Positions 1 to 7,467 of a stretch of DNA of 64,000 nucleotides are shown here, one piece after another. The stretch is from contig NZ_JACAQA010000043.1 in the NCBI RefSeq assembly GCF_013385425.1, positions 23,979 to 87,978 of the forward strand. Direction: 5' to 3'. This stretch comes from Pseudomonas gingeri (GTDB lineage Bacteria > Pseudomonadota > Gammaproteobacteria > Pseudomonadales > Pseudomonadaceae). Below the pieces are notes generated by a model. The model was not told the DNA's origin. It was given only the letters and a program-made list of their open reading frames with translations, and did no database searches. The translations under genes and the position numbers were made by a program. Position 1 is the first letter of the stretch. The number at the start of each line of letters is the position of its first letter.

Positions 1-160
1 AACGCTTGAGATGCCTGAAGTTATTTCTCATGGACGCAAATCCACACCTGACGGACTATGCCGCTCAATGCGGTGAAGACTCGTAGTGCTCGCTCTAAAC
101 AGGGCAGTTGGCGTCGACGACTGACCAGGAAATCCGCGATCAGCCACGCAGGAGCCGAGC

Positions 161-1099
161 ATGAATATCGCCAACTGGCTGGACGACGCCGGCCTTCGTT
201 ACCCGGAGCGTCCGGCCTTGTTCGAGGGACGACGGCAAGTCGCCAACTACGGCGTGTTTGTCGACCTGGTCCGGCACCGTGCCGGGTATCTGATCGACGA
301 GCACGGCATTGCCCCCGGCGATCGGGTCGCGCTGTTCATGATGAACTGTTGCGAATACCTCGAACTGCTCTATGCCATCTGGTGGGCCGGCGCGGTGGCG
401 GTGCCGATCGACTGCAAGCTGCACCCCGTCGAGGCCGGCTGGATCGTGCGCAATGCCCGGGCCCGGCTGATTTTGACCGATGGCGGCCAGGTGTTCGCGC
501 CCGGGGCCCTGCCCCAGGCGTGTCGAGAGCTGGATCGGGAGGACATGGGCGCACTCACCTCAATCACTTCGCCGCCGGACACGCCCTGCCCGCGTCAGGC
601 CGATGACCTCGCCTGGCTGTTCTACACCTGCGGTCCCACCGATCGCTTCAAGGCGGTGATGCTCAGCCATGGCAACTTGACGGCCATGTCACAGGGCTAT
701 TCACCCGATGTCGATCCGATCGACGCCGATGAGGCCGTGGTCTATGCAGCGCCGATGTCTCACTGTGCCGGGCTCTATAACCTGATCCATGTACGCCGGG
801 CCGCTCGCCATGTCGTCCCGGAGTCTCGCGGATTCAAGGTCGACGAACTGTTCGAACTGGCGAGCGGATTCGGCGATATCACGTTGTTCGTGGCCCCCGC
901 CATGTTCACCTGCATGGTCGAGCAGGCCCGCCACCAAGGCTACGATGGCGGGGCAATCAAGACCATCATCTATGGCGATGCGCCCATCTACCCGACAGAA
1001 CTGCGTAACGTACTGCTCAAGAACAGCTACGGCGAACTCCTCAAGACGGAGCTGCGCCTGTGGTTGAACACCAGTGCCAACGACACCGCCGATCACTGA
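161..1099 (+). pseudogene. Truncated AMP-binding acyl-CoA synthetase
   Basis: The 312-residue product starts like an acyl-CoA/fatty-acid-CoA ligase of the ANL superfamily, with the N-terminal fold through about residue 280. Full members have about 500 residues, so the last third, including the C-terminal lysine domain, is absent. The phosphate-binding loop reads YTCGPTDRFKAVMLSHGN (about residues 153-170), where the family has YTSGTTGxPKGVMLSHGN; several of its Gly, Ser and Thr residues are gone. After GDAPIYPTEL the sequence no longer resembles the family. An AGGAG ribosome site precedes the ATG. The reading frame is open, but I infer a decayed, inactive remnant. Its end runs seven bases into the convergent LysR gene. 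Confidence 0.7.
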
Positions 1100-2004
1100 A
1101 GCACATTTTCGATACCGGGCTTGGAACGGCTGCGTACAGGGTGCGCGACTCGCTCATGCAGGCCCAACGCGACCACATCGTTCAGTGCCTGGCTCGACAA
1201 CTCCGGGTTGTTGACCACCAATCGCACTTCGAGGAAATCCTCGAAATCAGGAAAGATGCTCAAGCCGTTACGCAGGGCCGCCTCGCGGGACACCATGCCG
1301 AGGCCGTCCATCTGCGTGATCAACGAAAGGGTCAGGATTTCGCTGCCGGAGTAGATCATCCGCTGGGCGGATTCATAGCGCCCCAGGCCGGCATCGAGAA
1401 AGCGCGAGAAACTGTGGGAATACGGACAATCATCCGCCGGACGAACCAGAAACTTATTACCCAGCAGCACCAACGGATCGCGCTCATCACCACAGTGGGC
1501 GCCCACCACCCGGATATGCACATCCGGCAGCACAATACTCGGCAATCCGAGCTTTTGCGGGCCGATCAACACGGCCAGGTCGAAGCCTTCGTTCTTGAGT
1601 TTGCTGAGGTTTTCCATCGACTCGGCGTAGCTGAATTCCAGCTGATGGTCAGGGAACACCTCGATCAGGCGCCCGATCATTCTCCGATTGAAGTCCTCCG
1701 ACAGCGTGGTATTGAGCGCCACCTTCAGGGTGCGTTGCCCAGGCGCCTTCAGCGCGGTGACTTTCTCTTCCATCTGTCGCGTGGCGACCAACACCTTGTC
1801 CATGTAGGGCGTGAGTTCCGTGCCCTGGGGGGTCAGGGTCAAGCCCTTGTTGGAGCGCCGAAACAGGCGAAAACCAAACTGCTCTTCGACCTTGTTCAAC
1901 TGCGCGGCCAACGCCTGCACCGTCAAACTGGACTGCTCCGCGGCCGCCGACAACGAGCCGGTCTGCACGATGCGCATCAGGTTGCGTAAGATTCTAGTGT
2001 CCAT
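1093..2004 (-). CDS. LysR-family transcriptional regulator
   Basis: A 303-residue LysR-type regulator. The N-terminal winged helix-turn-helix (MDTRILRNLMRIVQTGSLSA onward, about residues 1-60) is followed by the substrate-binding-like effector domain. The ATG at 2004 was chosen because the family consensus starts there; the frame stays open to 2139, but that extension has no family resemblance. Its target is unknown. It converges on the truncated acyl-CoA synthetase and faces away from the DUF1843 cluster, so it may control either side or itself. Confidence 0.88.
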   Translation of the reverse strand: MDTRILRNLMRIVQTGSLSAAAEQSSLTVQALAAQLNKVEEQFGFRLFRRSNKGLTLTPQGTELTPYMDKVLVATRQMEEKVTALKAPGQRTLKVALNTTLSEDFNRRMIGRLIEVFPDHQLEFSYAESMENLSKLKNEGFDLAVLIGPQKLGLPSIVLPDVHIRVVGAHCGDERDPLVLLGNKFLVRPADDCPYSHSFSRFLDAGLGRYESAQRMIYSGSEILTLSLITQMDGLGMVSREAALRNGLSIFPDFEDFLEVRLVVNNPELSSQALNDVVALGLHERVAHPVRSRSKPGIENVLQ

Positions 2005-2328
2005 GGGCTGATGCCCTCTAAGGTGAGCTGGCGATTGTCGCGTACCTTGCGGTCTATAGGGCGCCATTTGATACAACGGCTCACAGCGCACGCTTCCTGA
2101 AAATGAACCGACATGACCGTTCGGCGCTTTTTTTGGCACGATCGAAAATTCATATCTAGGGTTACGTAACTGGCGAAATGCCAGTCTGCGAGTATCGGAA
2201 AACCTGCTGTTACCGACAGCTAATACCCAAGAAAATCAGGGATGGTTTGTGCTTGCGATCATCTATTCGCTCGCCCTGAGTGACGAGTTGATCCATGCGT
2301 TTCGTTGTTTTCTCTCAAGGATAGAAAG
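2005..2328. promoter_or_regulatory. Intergenic region with two dyads upstream of LysR
   Basis: This 324-base gap separates the LysR gene from the GDL cluster. It contains a perfect 10-bp palindrome GTTACGTAAC at 2161-2170, immediately followed by the inverted repeat ACTGGC-N5-GCCAGT at 2169-2185. These dyads lie about 160-180 bases upstream of the LysR start and are candidate operators for either direction. No gene is visible here. Promoter hexamers could not be assigned with confidence. Confidence 0.4.
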
Positions 2329-2554
2329 ATGACCAACGTACTATCGATTCGCACGTTTTTTTCACATCCCCTCCTGGCCGCCGATCATCACAATCCGGTC
2401 ATCAAGACGCCCCCGAACATTACACAGTCAGCGTGGGCAACTCAACGGCGCGATTGAATCGTCGCCCACCACCGGTGCCTTCGCTAACGCGCAATTGCAA
2501 GCGGCCATTGTCGACGGGCAAAACATCGCCACGAAACGGGGTCAGCGTGCATAA
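2329..2554 (+). pseudogene. Small leader-like ORF, probably frameshifted
   Basis: An ATG at 2329 has a good Shine-Dalgarno sequence (AAGGA, 7 bases upstream) and opens a 42-codon frame ending with TGA at 2455-2457. The +1 frame then continues with plausible coding sequence (LNGAIESSPTTGAFANAQLQ, then AAIVDGQNIA) up to TAA at 2552-2554. A short natural-looking piece in the third frame bridges the two. I infer a small first gene of the GDL cluster broken by one or more indels. The AAIVDG stretch is reminiscent of the DUF1843 helix (AIxxGDL), but that similarity is weak. Confidence 0.35.
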
Positions 2555-2559
2555 GGGTG

Positions 2560-2580
2560 CCCTCCTTCCCGGAAGGAGGG
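2560..2580 (+). terminator. Perfect GC hairpin before the first DUF1843 gene
   Basis: CCCTCCTTCC at 2560-2569 is exactly complementary to GGAAGGAGGG at 2571-2580, followed by TTTGG. The T run is short, so this may be a leaky terminator or a structure that partly occludes translation. It lies 30 bases before the start codon of the 62-residue DUF1843 gene. Confidence 0.5.
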
Positions 2581-2610
2581 TTTGGCAACACCACGGAAGG
2601 ATCCATCGTT

Positions 2611-2799
2611 ATGAATCGTTCAACGCCCCACGCTTTACCTCCTTACGGGACCGCCATCCAAGGCGCGATCGAGGAGGGCAATCTGCAGCAGATGAAAGCG
2701 TTGCTGAAGCAACGTGACTCAACGAAGCCGCAACCGCAAGACCTGCAAACCGCGTATGAAAAGCTGGCCAAGGAAGTTTCCCGTTTAGAGAAGCTTTAG
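2611..2799 (+). CDS. Stand-alone DUF1843 peptide (GDL-type, variant GNL)
   Basis: A 62-residue protein whose body is a DUF1843 domain: PPYGTAIQGAIEEGNLQQMK, then a helical tail ending YEKLAKEVSRLEKL. The ATG at 2611 has GGAAGGA about 10 bases upstream; a GTG at 2557 in frame falls in the hairpin and is less likely. DUF1843 proteins normally carry an AIxxGDL motif; here residues 23-25 are Gly-Asn-Leu. The gene is followed by two proteins that end with the same domain and then by a radical SAM maturase. This suggests it is a substrate, decoy or partner of that enzyme, which is an inference from context. Confidence 0.72.
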   Translation: MNRSTPHALPPYGTAIQGAIEEGNLQQMKALLKQRDSTKPQPQDLQTAYEKLAKEVSRLEKL

Positions 2800-2832
2800 G
2801 GCCTTTCTCTCAATGCAATGGAGGCAATAACT

Positions 2833-3465
2833 ATGTCTGGTTCTACTCAGCAACTTGTCGGCTTGTTCCCACTCAGTTATCGAATTGGCACCTCGGCCCC
2901 CGGGGCACAAAGCCTGACGCTCAATCTGCTGGTCTTTACGCCCGAGCAGAGTGTCAGTGGTACTGCCATCGTCACCCAGGCGATCAACCCGCCGCTCGAT
3001 CTACAGTCGGATGTCTGGGGTGAATACACCTACATGACGGTCATGTCACCGGCCGTCAGCAAAATCCTGATTACCGCTCAAGGCAACCACGGCGGCCCCA
3101 CTGCGAACACTGCCGTGAACTTCAAGTTGCACCTGGTGGTGGGCAGTGACTGGAAAGAAGGCGTGGCCAGCTACCACTACCAGGATGGCCAGCACCGGGT
3201 CAGTGTCAACAACGTCCCCGCCCACCTCAATGAACCGGTGCAATCCCGCTTCTTCCCACCCATGGGCCCTGGCCCGGTCATTCTGCCCTACCCACCGATT
3301 ATGCCCCTGTACGCCGCGCCGATTCAGAGCGCCATTGCCAGCGGCGACCTGGCCCAGATGAAACACCTGGCCGGCCTCGCCAAACAGCAACTGGAGCAGC
3401 AACCCCAGTTGCAGAGCGCACTGGAAGCCGCGAAGGGCGAAATCAGCAGGCTGGAGCGGCGCTGA
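2833..3465 (+). CDS. DUF1842-DUF1843 two-domain protein, putative radical SAM substrate
   Basis: A 210-residue protein with an N-terminal beta-rich DUF1842 domain (about residues 5-125, LVGLFPLSYRIGTSAPGAQS onward), a proline-rich linker (about 135-155) and a C-terminal DUF1843 helix. The helix carries AIASGDLAQMK with Gly-Asp-Leu at residues 171-173 and ends in ISRLERR. The ATG at 2833 was chosen because GGAGG at 2820-2824 is ideally spaced; the in-frame ATG at 2818 overlaps that ribosome site. There is no signal peptide. It is a tandem paralogue of the next gene. The function of both domains is unknown; the shared GDL tail next to a SPASM enzyme suggests the tail is modified. Confidence 0.8.
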   Translation: MSGSTQQLVGLFPLSYRIGTSAPGAQSLTLNLLVFTPEQSVSGTAIVTQAINPPLDLQSDVWGEYTYMTVMSPAVSKILITAQGNHGGPTANTAVNFKLHLVVGSDWKEGVASYHYQDGQHRVSVNNVPAHLNEPVQSRFFPPMGPGPVILPYPPIMPLYAAPIQSAIASGDLAQMKHLAGLAKQQLEQQPQLQSALEAAKGEISRLERR

Positions 3466-3517
3466 CTGGCGGCGCGATCAGATTGAACTGTCCGCATACA
3501 ATCAAGGGAGTTGCACC

Positions 3518-4099
3518 ATGTCGATTGGACTTTTTCATACTCGCCTCATCACCCATACCCCACTGCTGGGTGCGCCGGTACTTACCCTCGATCTGCTGGT
3601 CGATACCGCTCGCAAGACCGTCACCGGGATTGCCAGTGTGTTCGCCAGCACCTACCCAACGGTTAATTTCCGCGCCAAGGTCTGGGGCAATTACTCCGAG
3701 GCCAAACTGACAGCCTCGGTGGAGAACCACATTGTCCTCACCTTGGAGGGTGGCCCAAGCAGACCGCCCAGCCAGATCGCCGAGACGTTTCATCTCAAGG
3801 GGATCCTCGGCGCGGATTGGGCCAGCGGGTTTGTCGACTATAACTACTTCGAGCATGGCCAAGAGCATTACGTCAGGCACGCCGCTGTCAGCCAGGCCCC
3901 CGTCGAGCAGCACGAGCCTGGGAGGCATCCCGTACTGCCGCTCTACGCCGTGGCGGTGCAGCAGGCACAAGCCAGTGGCGATCTGGCGCAACTGAAATCC
4001 GTTGTGCACCTGGGAGAGCAGCAACTGGCGCATCACGGTGTGCTGCAAAGCGCCCTCGAGCAATTGAACGCGGAAATCGCGCGCCTGGAAGCACGCTAG
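3518..4099 (+). CDS. DUF1842-DUF1843 two-domain protein, second paralogue
   Basis: A 193-residue paralogue of the preceding gene: DUF1842 at about residues 1-115 (SIGLFHTRLITHTPLLGAPV onward), a short linker, then DUF1843 with AQASGDLAQLK, Gly-Asp-Leu at 154-156, and the same ending IARLEAR. The start ATG has GGGAG upstream. The two N-terminal domains have diverged strongly while the GDL helix stays nearly identical, which fits a helix read by a common enzyme. It lacks the long proline linker of its paralogue. The molecular role is unknown. Confidence 0.8.
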   Translation: MSIGLFHTRLITHTPLLGAPVLTLDLLVDTARKTVTGIASVFASTYPTVNFRAKVWGNYSEAKLTASVENHIVLTLEGGPSRPPSQIAETFHLKGILGADWASGFVDYNYFEHGQEHYVRHAAVSQAPVEQHEPGRHPVLPLYAVAVQQAQASGDLAQLKSVVHLGEQQLAHHGVLQSALEQLNAEIARLEAR

Positions 4100-4108
4100 T
4101 CCGCTTTG

Positions 4109-4140
4109 CCCGGGCGAGGCCGATTCTGGTCTCTCCCGGG
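4109..4140 (+). terminator. Imperfect hairpin between substrate genes and maturase
   Basis: CCCGGG at 4109-4114 and CCCGGG at 4135-4140 bracket further pairing (GAG..CC with GG..CTC), followed by TCTTTCC. Such an intercistronic structure could reduce readthrough, so that the GDL proteins are made in excess over the radical SAM enzyme. This is inferred from structure only. Confidence 0.45.
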
Positions 4141-4244
4141 TCTTTCCAACCAGAGGCAAATCCAACCGCGCCATCGACGCTAGGGAAGGCGCGAACACTT
4201 CGATGGACTCGTATCGCGCCGTGCCCGCGCGCAAGGATTTTCCC

Positions 4245-5708
4245 ATGTCAGACAACCGCCCTGCCCGTTATCTCAGTGAGACCGACCTCAAACGCTACGT
4301 ACCGGTTCATGTGGTCTGGGAAATCACCCTGGCCTGCGACCTCAAATGCCTGCACTGCGGCTCACGCGCGGGCCATCGACGTCCCGATGAACTGAACACG
4401 CGCGAATGCCTGGAGGTGATCGACTCACTGGCGGCTCTCGGTACACGAGAGATCACCCTGATCGGTGGTGAAGCCTATTTGCGCAAGGACTGGACGCAGC
4501 TGATCCGGGCGATCCACGATCACGGCATGTACTGCGCCATACAAACAGGCGGACGTAACCTGACGCCCGCCAAGATGCAGGCCGCGGTCGACGCCGGCCT
4601 CAATGGCGTCGGCGTTTCGCTCGATGGTCTTGCCCCGCTGCATGACGCGGTACGCAATGTCCCGGGCTCCTTCGACAAGGCCGTGGACACCTTGCGCCGC
4701 GCCAAACAATCCGGGCTCGCCGTGAGCGTCAACACGCAGATCGGCGCGGCCACCCTGCCGGATTTGCCGGCGCTCATGGACACCATTATCGAGCTGGGCG
4801 CCACTCACTGGCAGATCCAGCTCACGGTCGCCATGGGCAATGCCGTCGATCACCCGGAGCTACTGCTACAACCCAGCCAGTTGCTTGAAGTGATGCCGTT
4901 GCTGGCGCGGCTTTACCGGGAGGGGGTCGATCGCGGCCTGCTGATGAACGTGGGCAACAACATTGGCTACTACGGCCCTTACGAACATCTCTGGCGCGGC
5001 TTTGGTGACGAGCGCGTGCATTGGAGTGGCTGCGCCGCCGGCCAAACGGTTCTGGCACTTGAGGCCGATGGCACGGTGAAAGGCTGCCCTTCCCTGGCCA
5101 CCGTCGGCTTTTCCGGCGGGAACGTGCGCAATATGAATCTGCACGACATCTGGCATTACAGTGAAGGCATGCATTTCGGGCGCCTGCGCGGCGTCGAGGA
5201 CCTGTGGGGTTATTGCCGCAGCTGTTACTACAACGATGTGTGCCGCGGTGGCTGCACCTGGACCTCACACTCCTTGCTGGGCAAGCCAGGCAACAATCCT
5301 TACTGCCATTACCGTGCGCTGGACCTGGAAAAACAAGGGCTGCGAGAACGAATCGTGAAAATCGAGGACGCCCCGCAGGCCTCCTTCGCGGTCGGGCGTT
5401 TCGACCTGATCACCGAGCGTATCGACACCGGTGAAAAAGTCAGCAGCGTCAGCGATAGCGGTCAGGTGATCAAACTGGCCTGGGCCAATCAAGGGCAGAA
5501 ATCGCCGGATGAAGGACGCATTCCCGTGCAACTGGCCCTGTGCCGTGGCTGTTTGCAATACATCTATCCCCACGAGTCGACCTGCCCGCACTGCCAAGCG
5601 GATGTGGCTGCCGCAGAAGCGGAACACCAGGCCAACCGCACCAGACAACAGGCCATCATGAACACCCTGACGGGTCTCCTGGGGATTGCACCCAGCACCT
5701 TGATGTAG
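4245..5708 (+). CDS. Radical SAM/SPASM maturase of the GDL-motif peptide type
   Basis: A 487-residue radical SAM enzyme. The SAM-binding cluster motif CDLKCLHC (Cys31, 35, 38) follows VVWEITLA; a GGE motif (LIGGEAYLRKDW) follows. A SPASM region with many cysteines runs from about residue 262 to 352 (GCAAGQ, KGCPSL, CRSCYYNDVCRGGC, NPYCHYR), as expected for auxiliary 4Fe-4S clusters. The C-terminus adds a CxxC...CPHC zinc-ribbon-like pair (about 433-450). The ATG at 4245 has AAGGA upstream; the earlier in-frame ATG at 4203 lacks one. Enzymes of this architecture modify ribosomal peptides (thioether, carbon-carbon or epimer chemistry). Its neighbours with the GDL helix are the likely substrates. 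Confidence 0.88.
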   Translation: MSDNRPARYLSETDLKRYVPVHVVWEITLACDLKCLHCGSRAGHRRPDELNTRECLEVIDSLAALGTREITLIGGEAYLRKDWTQLIRAIHDHGMYCAIQTGGRNLTPAKMQAAVDAGLNGVGVSLDGLAPLHDAVRNVPGSFDKAVDTLRRAKQSGLAVSVNTQIGAATLPDLPALMDTIIELGATHWQIQLTVAMGNAVDHPELLLQPSQLLEVMPLLARLYREGVDRGLLMNVGNNIGYYGPYEHLWRGFGDERVHWSGCAAGQTVLALEADGTVKGCPSLATVGFSGGNVRNMNLHDIWHYSEGMHFGRLRGVEDLWGYCRSCYYNDVCRGGCTWTSHSLLGKPGNNPYCHYRALDLEKQGLRERIVKIEDAPQASFAVGRFDLITERIDTGEKVSSVSDSGQVIKLAWANQGQKSPDEGRIPVQLALCRGCLQYIYPHESTCPHCQADVAAAEAEHQANRTRQQAIMNTLTGLLGIAPSTLM

Positions 5709-6347
5709 CTATTGCGCAACGAGGTGCTGGCTACGGGGAGGTTTGAGCAGCGTTGCCAAGATGGCGGATGGCTGCGCGCCGCTGATTACCGTGCCGCCGG
5801 ACTGGATGGCTGGTGTCAGGCGCCCACACCATGCGCTGGTTTCGCGTTCGGCCTCCACAAGCGCCTTGACGCCGTCTTCGCTGCGCAGAAAGTTCATGGC
5901 CAGGTGCCGCTCTTCGGTGTCTTGCGGGAGCAAGGCAACCAGCGACGCTGGATCGCTGATGTCCTTGCCCTCGCAAAAAAGCGCATGGTAAATGCCTTCA
6001 AACAGGGTTTGGGTGTATTGCCCCCTATCCCTCTGCCACCGCATGAGCCGAAGCGCGCGTTCCGTATCCGGCACCGTGGTGATCAGGCTGAAGTCCAACG
6101 AAATACCGAACTGCGCGGCGGCAAGGGAAAGGGCTTCTTCATGGCCTTTGGCTTGGCTGCCGAAGCGATTCTCCCGGTAGGTGCGATAGTCCATGCCGAC
6201 CTGGGCTGCCGGGTGCGACCGACACGCCTGGTAGTCGACTGGCAGGATGACCCCGGTGGTAGCCATGGCTTGGCGCAGGCGTTTTTCACCGACCCAACAC
6301 CAGGGATTGAGAAAATCAAAGGCCAAGGCGATGAACGTGTTTTTCAT
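5709..6347 (-). CDS. DsbA/FrnE-family thioredoxin-fold protein
   Basis: A 212-residue protein of the DsbA-like 2-hydroxychromene-2-carboxylate isomerase/FrnE group. The N-terminal thioredoxin-type strand and active-site region reads FDFLNPWCWVGEKRL, and an all-helical insert follows. In FrnE proteins the site is usually CPWC; here the first cysteine is Asn, leaving a single Cys, so a classical dithiol exchange is unlikely. ATG 6347 was chosen because family similarity starts at MKNTFIALAF; the frame is open to 6446. Its stop codon abuts the stop of the convergent radical SAM gene. It sits in the same orientation as a LysR and an MFS gene. Confidence 0.75.
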   Translation of the reverse strand: MKNTFIALAFDFLNPWCWVGEKRLRQAMATTGVILPVDYQACRSHPAAQVGMDYRTYRENRFGSQAKGHEEALSLAAAQFGISLDFSLITTVPDTERALRLMRWQRDRGQYTQTLFEGIYHALFCEGKDISDPASLVALLPQDTEERHLAMNFLRSEDGVKALVEAERETSAWCGRLTPAIQSGGTVISGAQPSAILATLLKPPRSQHLVAQ

Positions 6348-6452
6348 GTGGATCGACCGAAATGTCCAGTGACCCGACTTTAGGTGAAATGACTCGCTCC
6401 GAGTAGATATCCGCAGCGCAATGCAGTGTTGCGTGGGCGCTGTCATCCCCCC

Positions 6453-7352
6453 TCAGTAGCTGAGGATTTCCTCGAGAAAGGCGATAAAAACCTTCACCCG
6501 GCTGGATCCTCGATGGTTTGGCAAATACAACACATTGATCATGCCATTGGCCTCGCCCGGGTTGGCCTCGTAGTTGGCGAGTACGCGGGTCAGAAGTCCT
6601 TGGCGCACATCCTCGGCCACCAGCCAATCCGCCAGCAACGCAATGCCTCGGCCACTCAAGGCCGCCTCACGGAGGATATCGGCATTGTTGCTTTCAAGCC
6701 GTCCCTGGACATTGATGCGAATGCAATCTTCCGGGCTGCGAAAAACCCAGCCCTGATGCAGGCCCTCGTAATCGAAGCGCAAGCATTCGTGATTCAAAAG
6801 CGCCTGTGGCTGCAAGGGAATGCCGGCTCCGGCCAGATAGTCGGGGCTTGCAACGATCCAGCGTTCGAACCGGCCGATCGGTTTACTGATAATGTCTTCG
6901 CTGGCCAATGAGGAGCCCAAGCGAACGGACAGGTCGATTCGCTCCTTCAACAGATCGGTCATTTGGTCGCTCAGCGACAGGCTCACGTCGAGTTCTGGAT
7001 ACTGGGCAAGCAAGCGCCCTATGTGCGGGGCTATGACCCGCCGGCCAAACTCGACCGGTACGCTGACCCTCAGGCGCCCGCGGGCCACGGCGTTGCGGTC
7101 GGCAACGGCCGTGTCGGCCTCGGCGAGGGCATCCAGGATAAAAAGAGCCTTTTCGAAGTACGCTTGTCCCGCGACGGTGGGGCTGGTACTACGCGTCGTA
7201 CGATTGAGCAACGACGCGCCCAACTCCGTTTCGAGGCTGGCGACCTGGCGAGTGACGGATGAGGTTGAAACGCCGAGTTTACGCGCCGCGGCAGAATAGC
7301 CACCGCAGCGCACGGTTTCGACGAACATAGTCAGCGCAAGCAGTTTGTCCAT
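6453..7352 (-). CDS. LysR-family transcriptional regulator
   Basis: A 299-residue LysR regulator: MDKLLALTMFVETVRCGGYS begins the helix-turn-helix (residues 1-60), then the effector domain. The sequence resembles the large subgroup that controls adjacent efflux or redox genes (RTTRSTSPT wing; RLRVSVPVEFGRR). The start at 7352 is set by the family consensus. It lies between the MFS transporter upstream and the DsbA-like gene downstream on the same strand, so all three may form one unit. The effector is unknown. Confidence 0.88.
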   Translation of the reverse strand: MDKLLALTMFVETVRCGGYSAAARKLGVSTSSVTRQVASLETELGASLLNRTTRSTSPTVAGQAYFEKALFILDALAEADTAVADRNAVARGRLRVSVPVEFGRRVIAPHIGRLLAQYPELDVSLSLSDQMTDLLKERIDLSVRLGSSLASEDIISKPIGRFERWIVASPDYLAGAGIPLQPQALLNHECLRFDYEGLHQGWVFRSPEDCIRINVQGRLESNNADILREAALSGRGIALLADWLVAEDVRQGLLTRVLANYEANPGEANGMINVLYLPNHRGSSRVKVFIAFLEEILSY

Positions 7353-7467
7353 GGCCCAAACTCCGATGTTGTGAGCGACTGGACCCAGTGGCTCAACCGA
7401 TATACCTGGTTGGATGCATTCTGAACAAGCCTCGCGTGTTTGCCTTGAAGGGTTGTGCTGGCAAGCC

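Noticed and set aside
1..160. Possible 3' end of an upstream gene at the left edge
   Set aside because: Several frames close within the first 160 bases but none shows recognisable protein sequence, so no partial gene is claimed.
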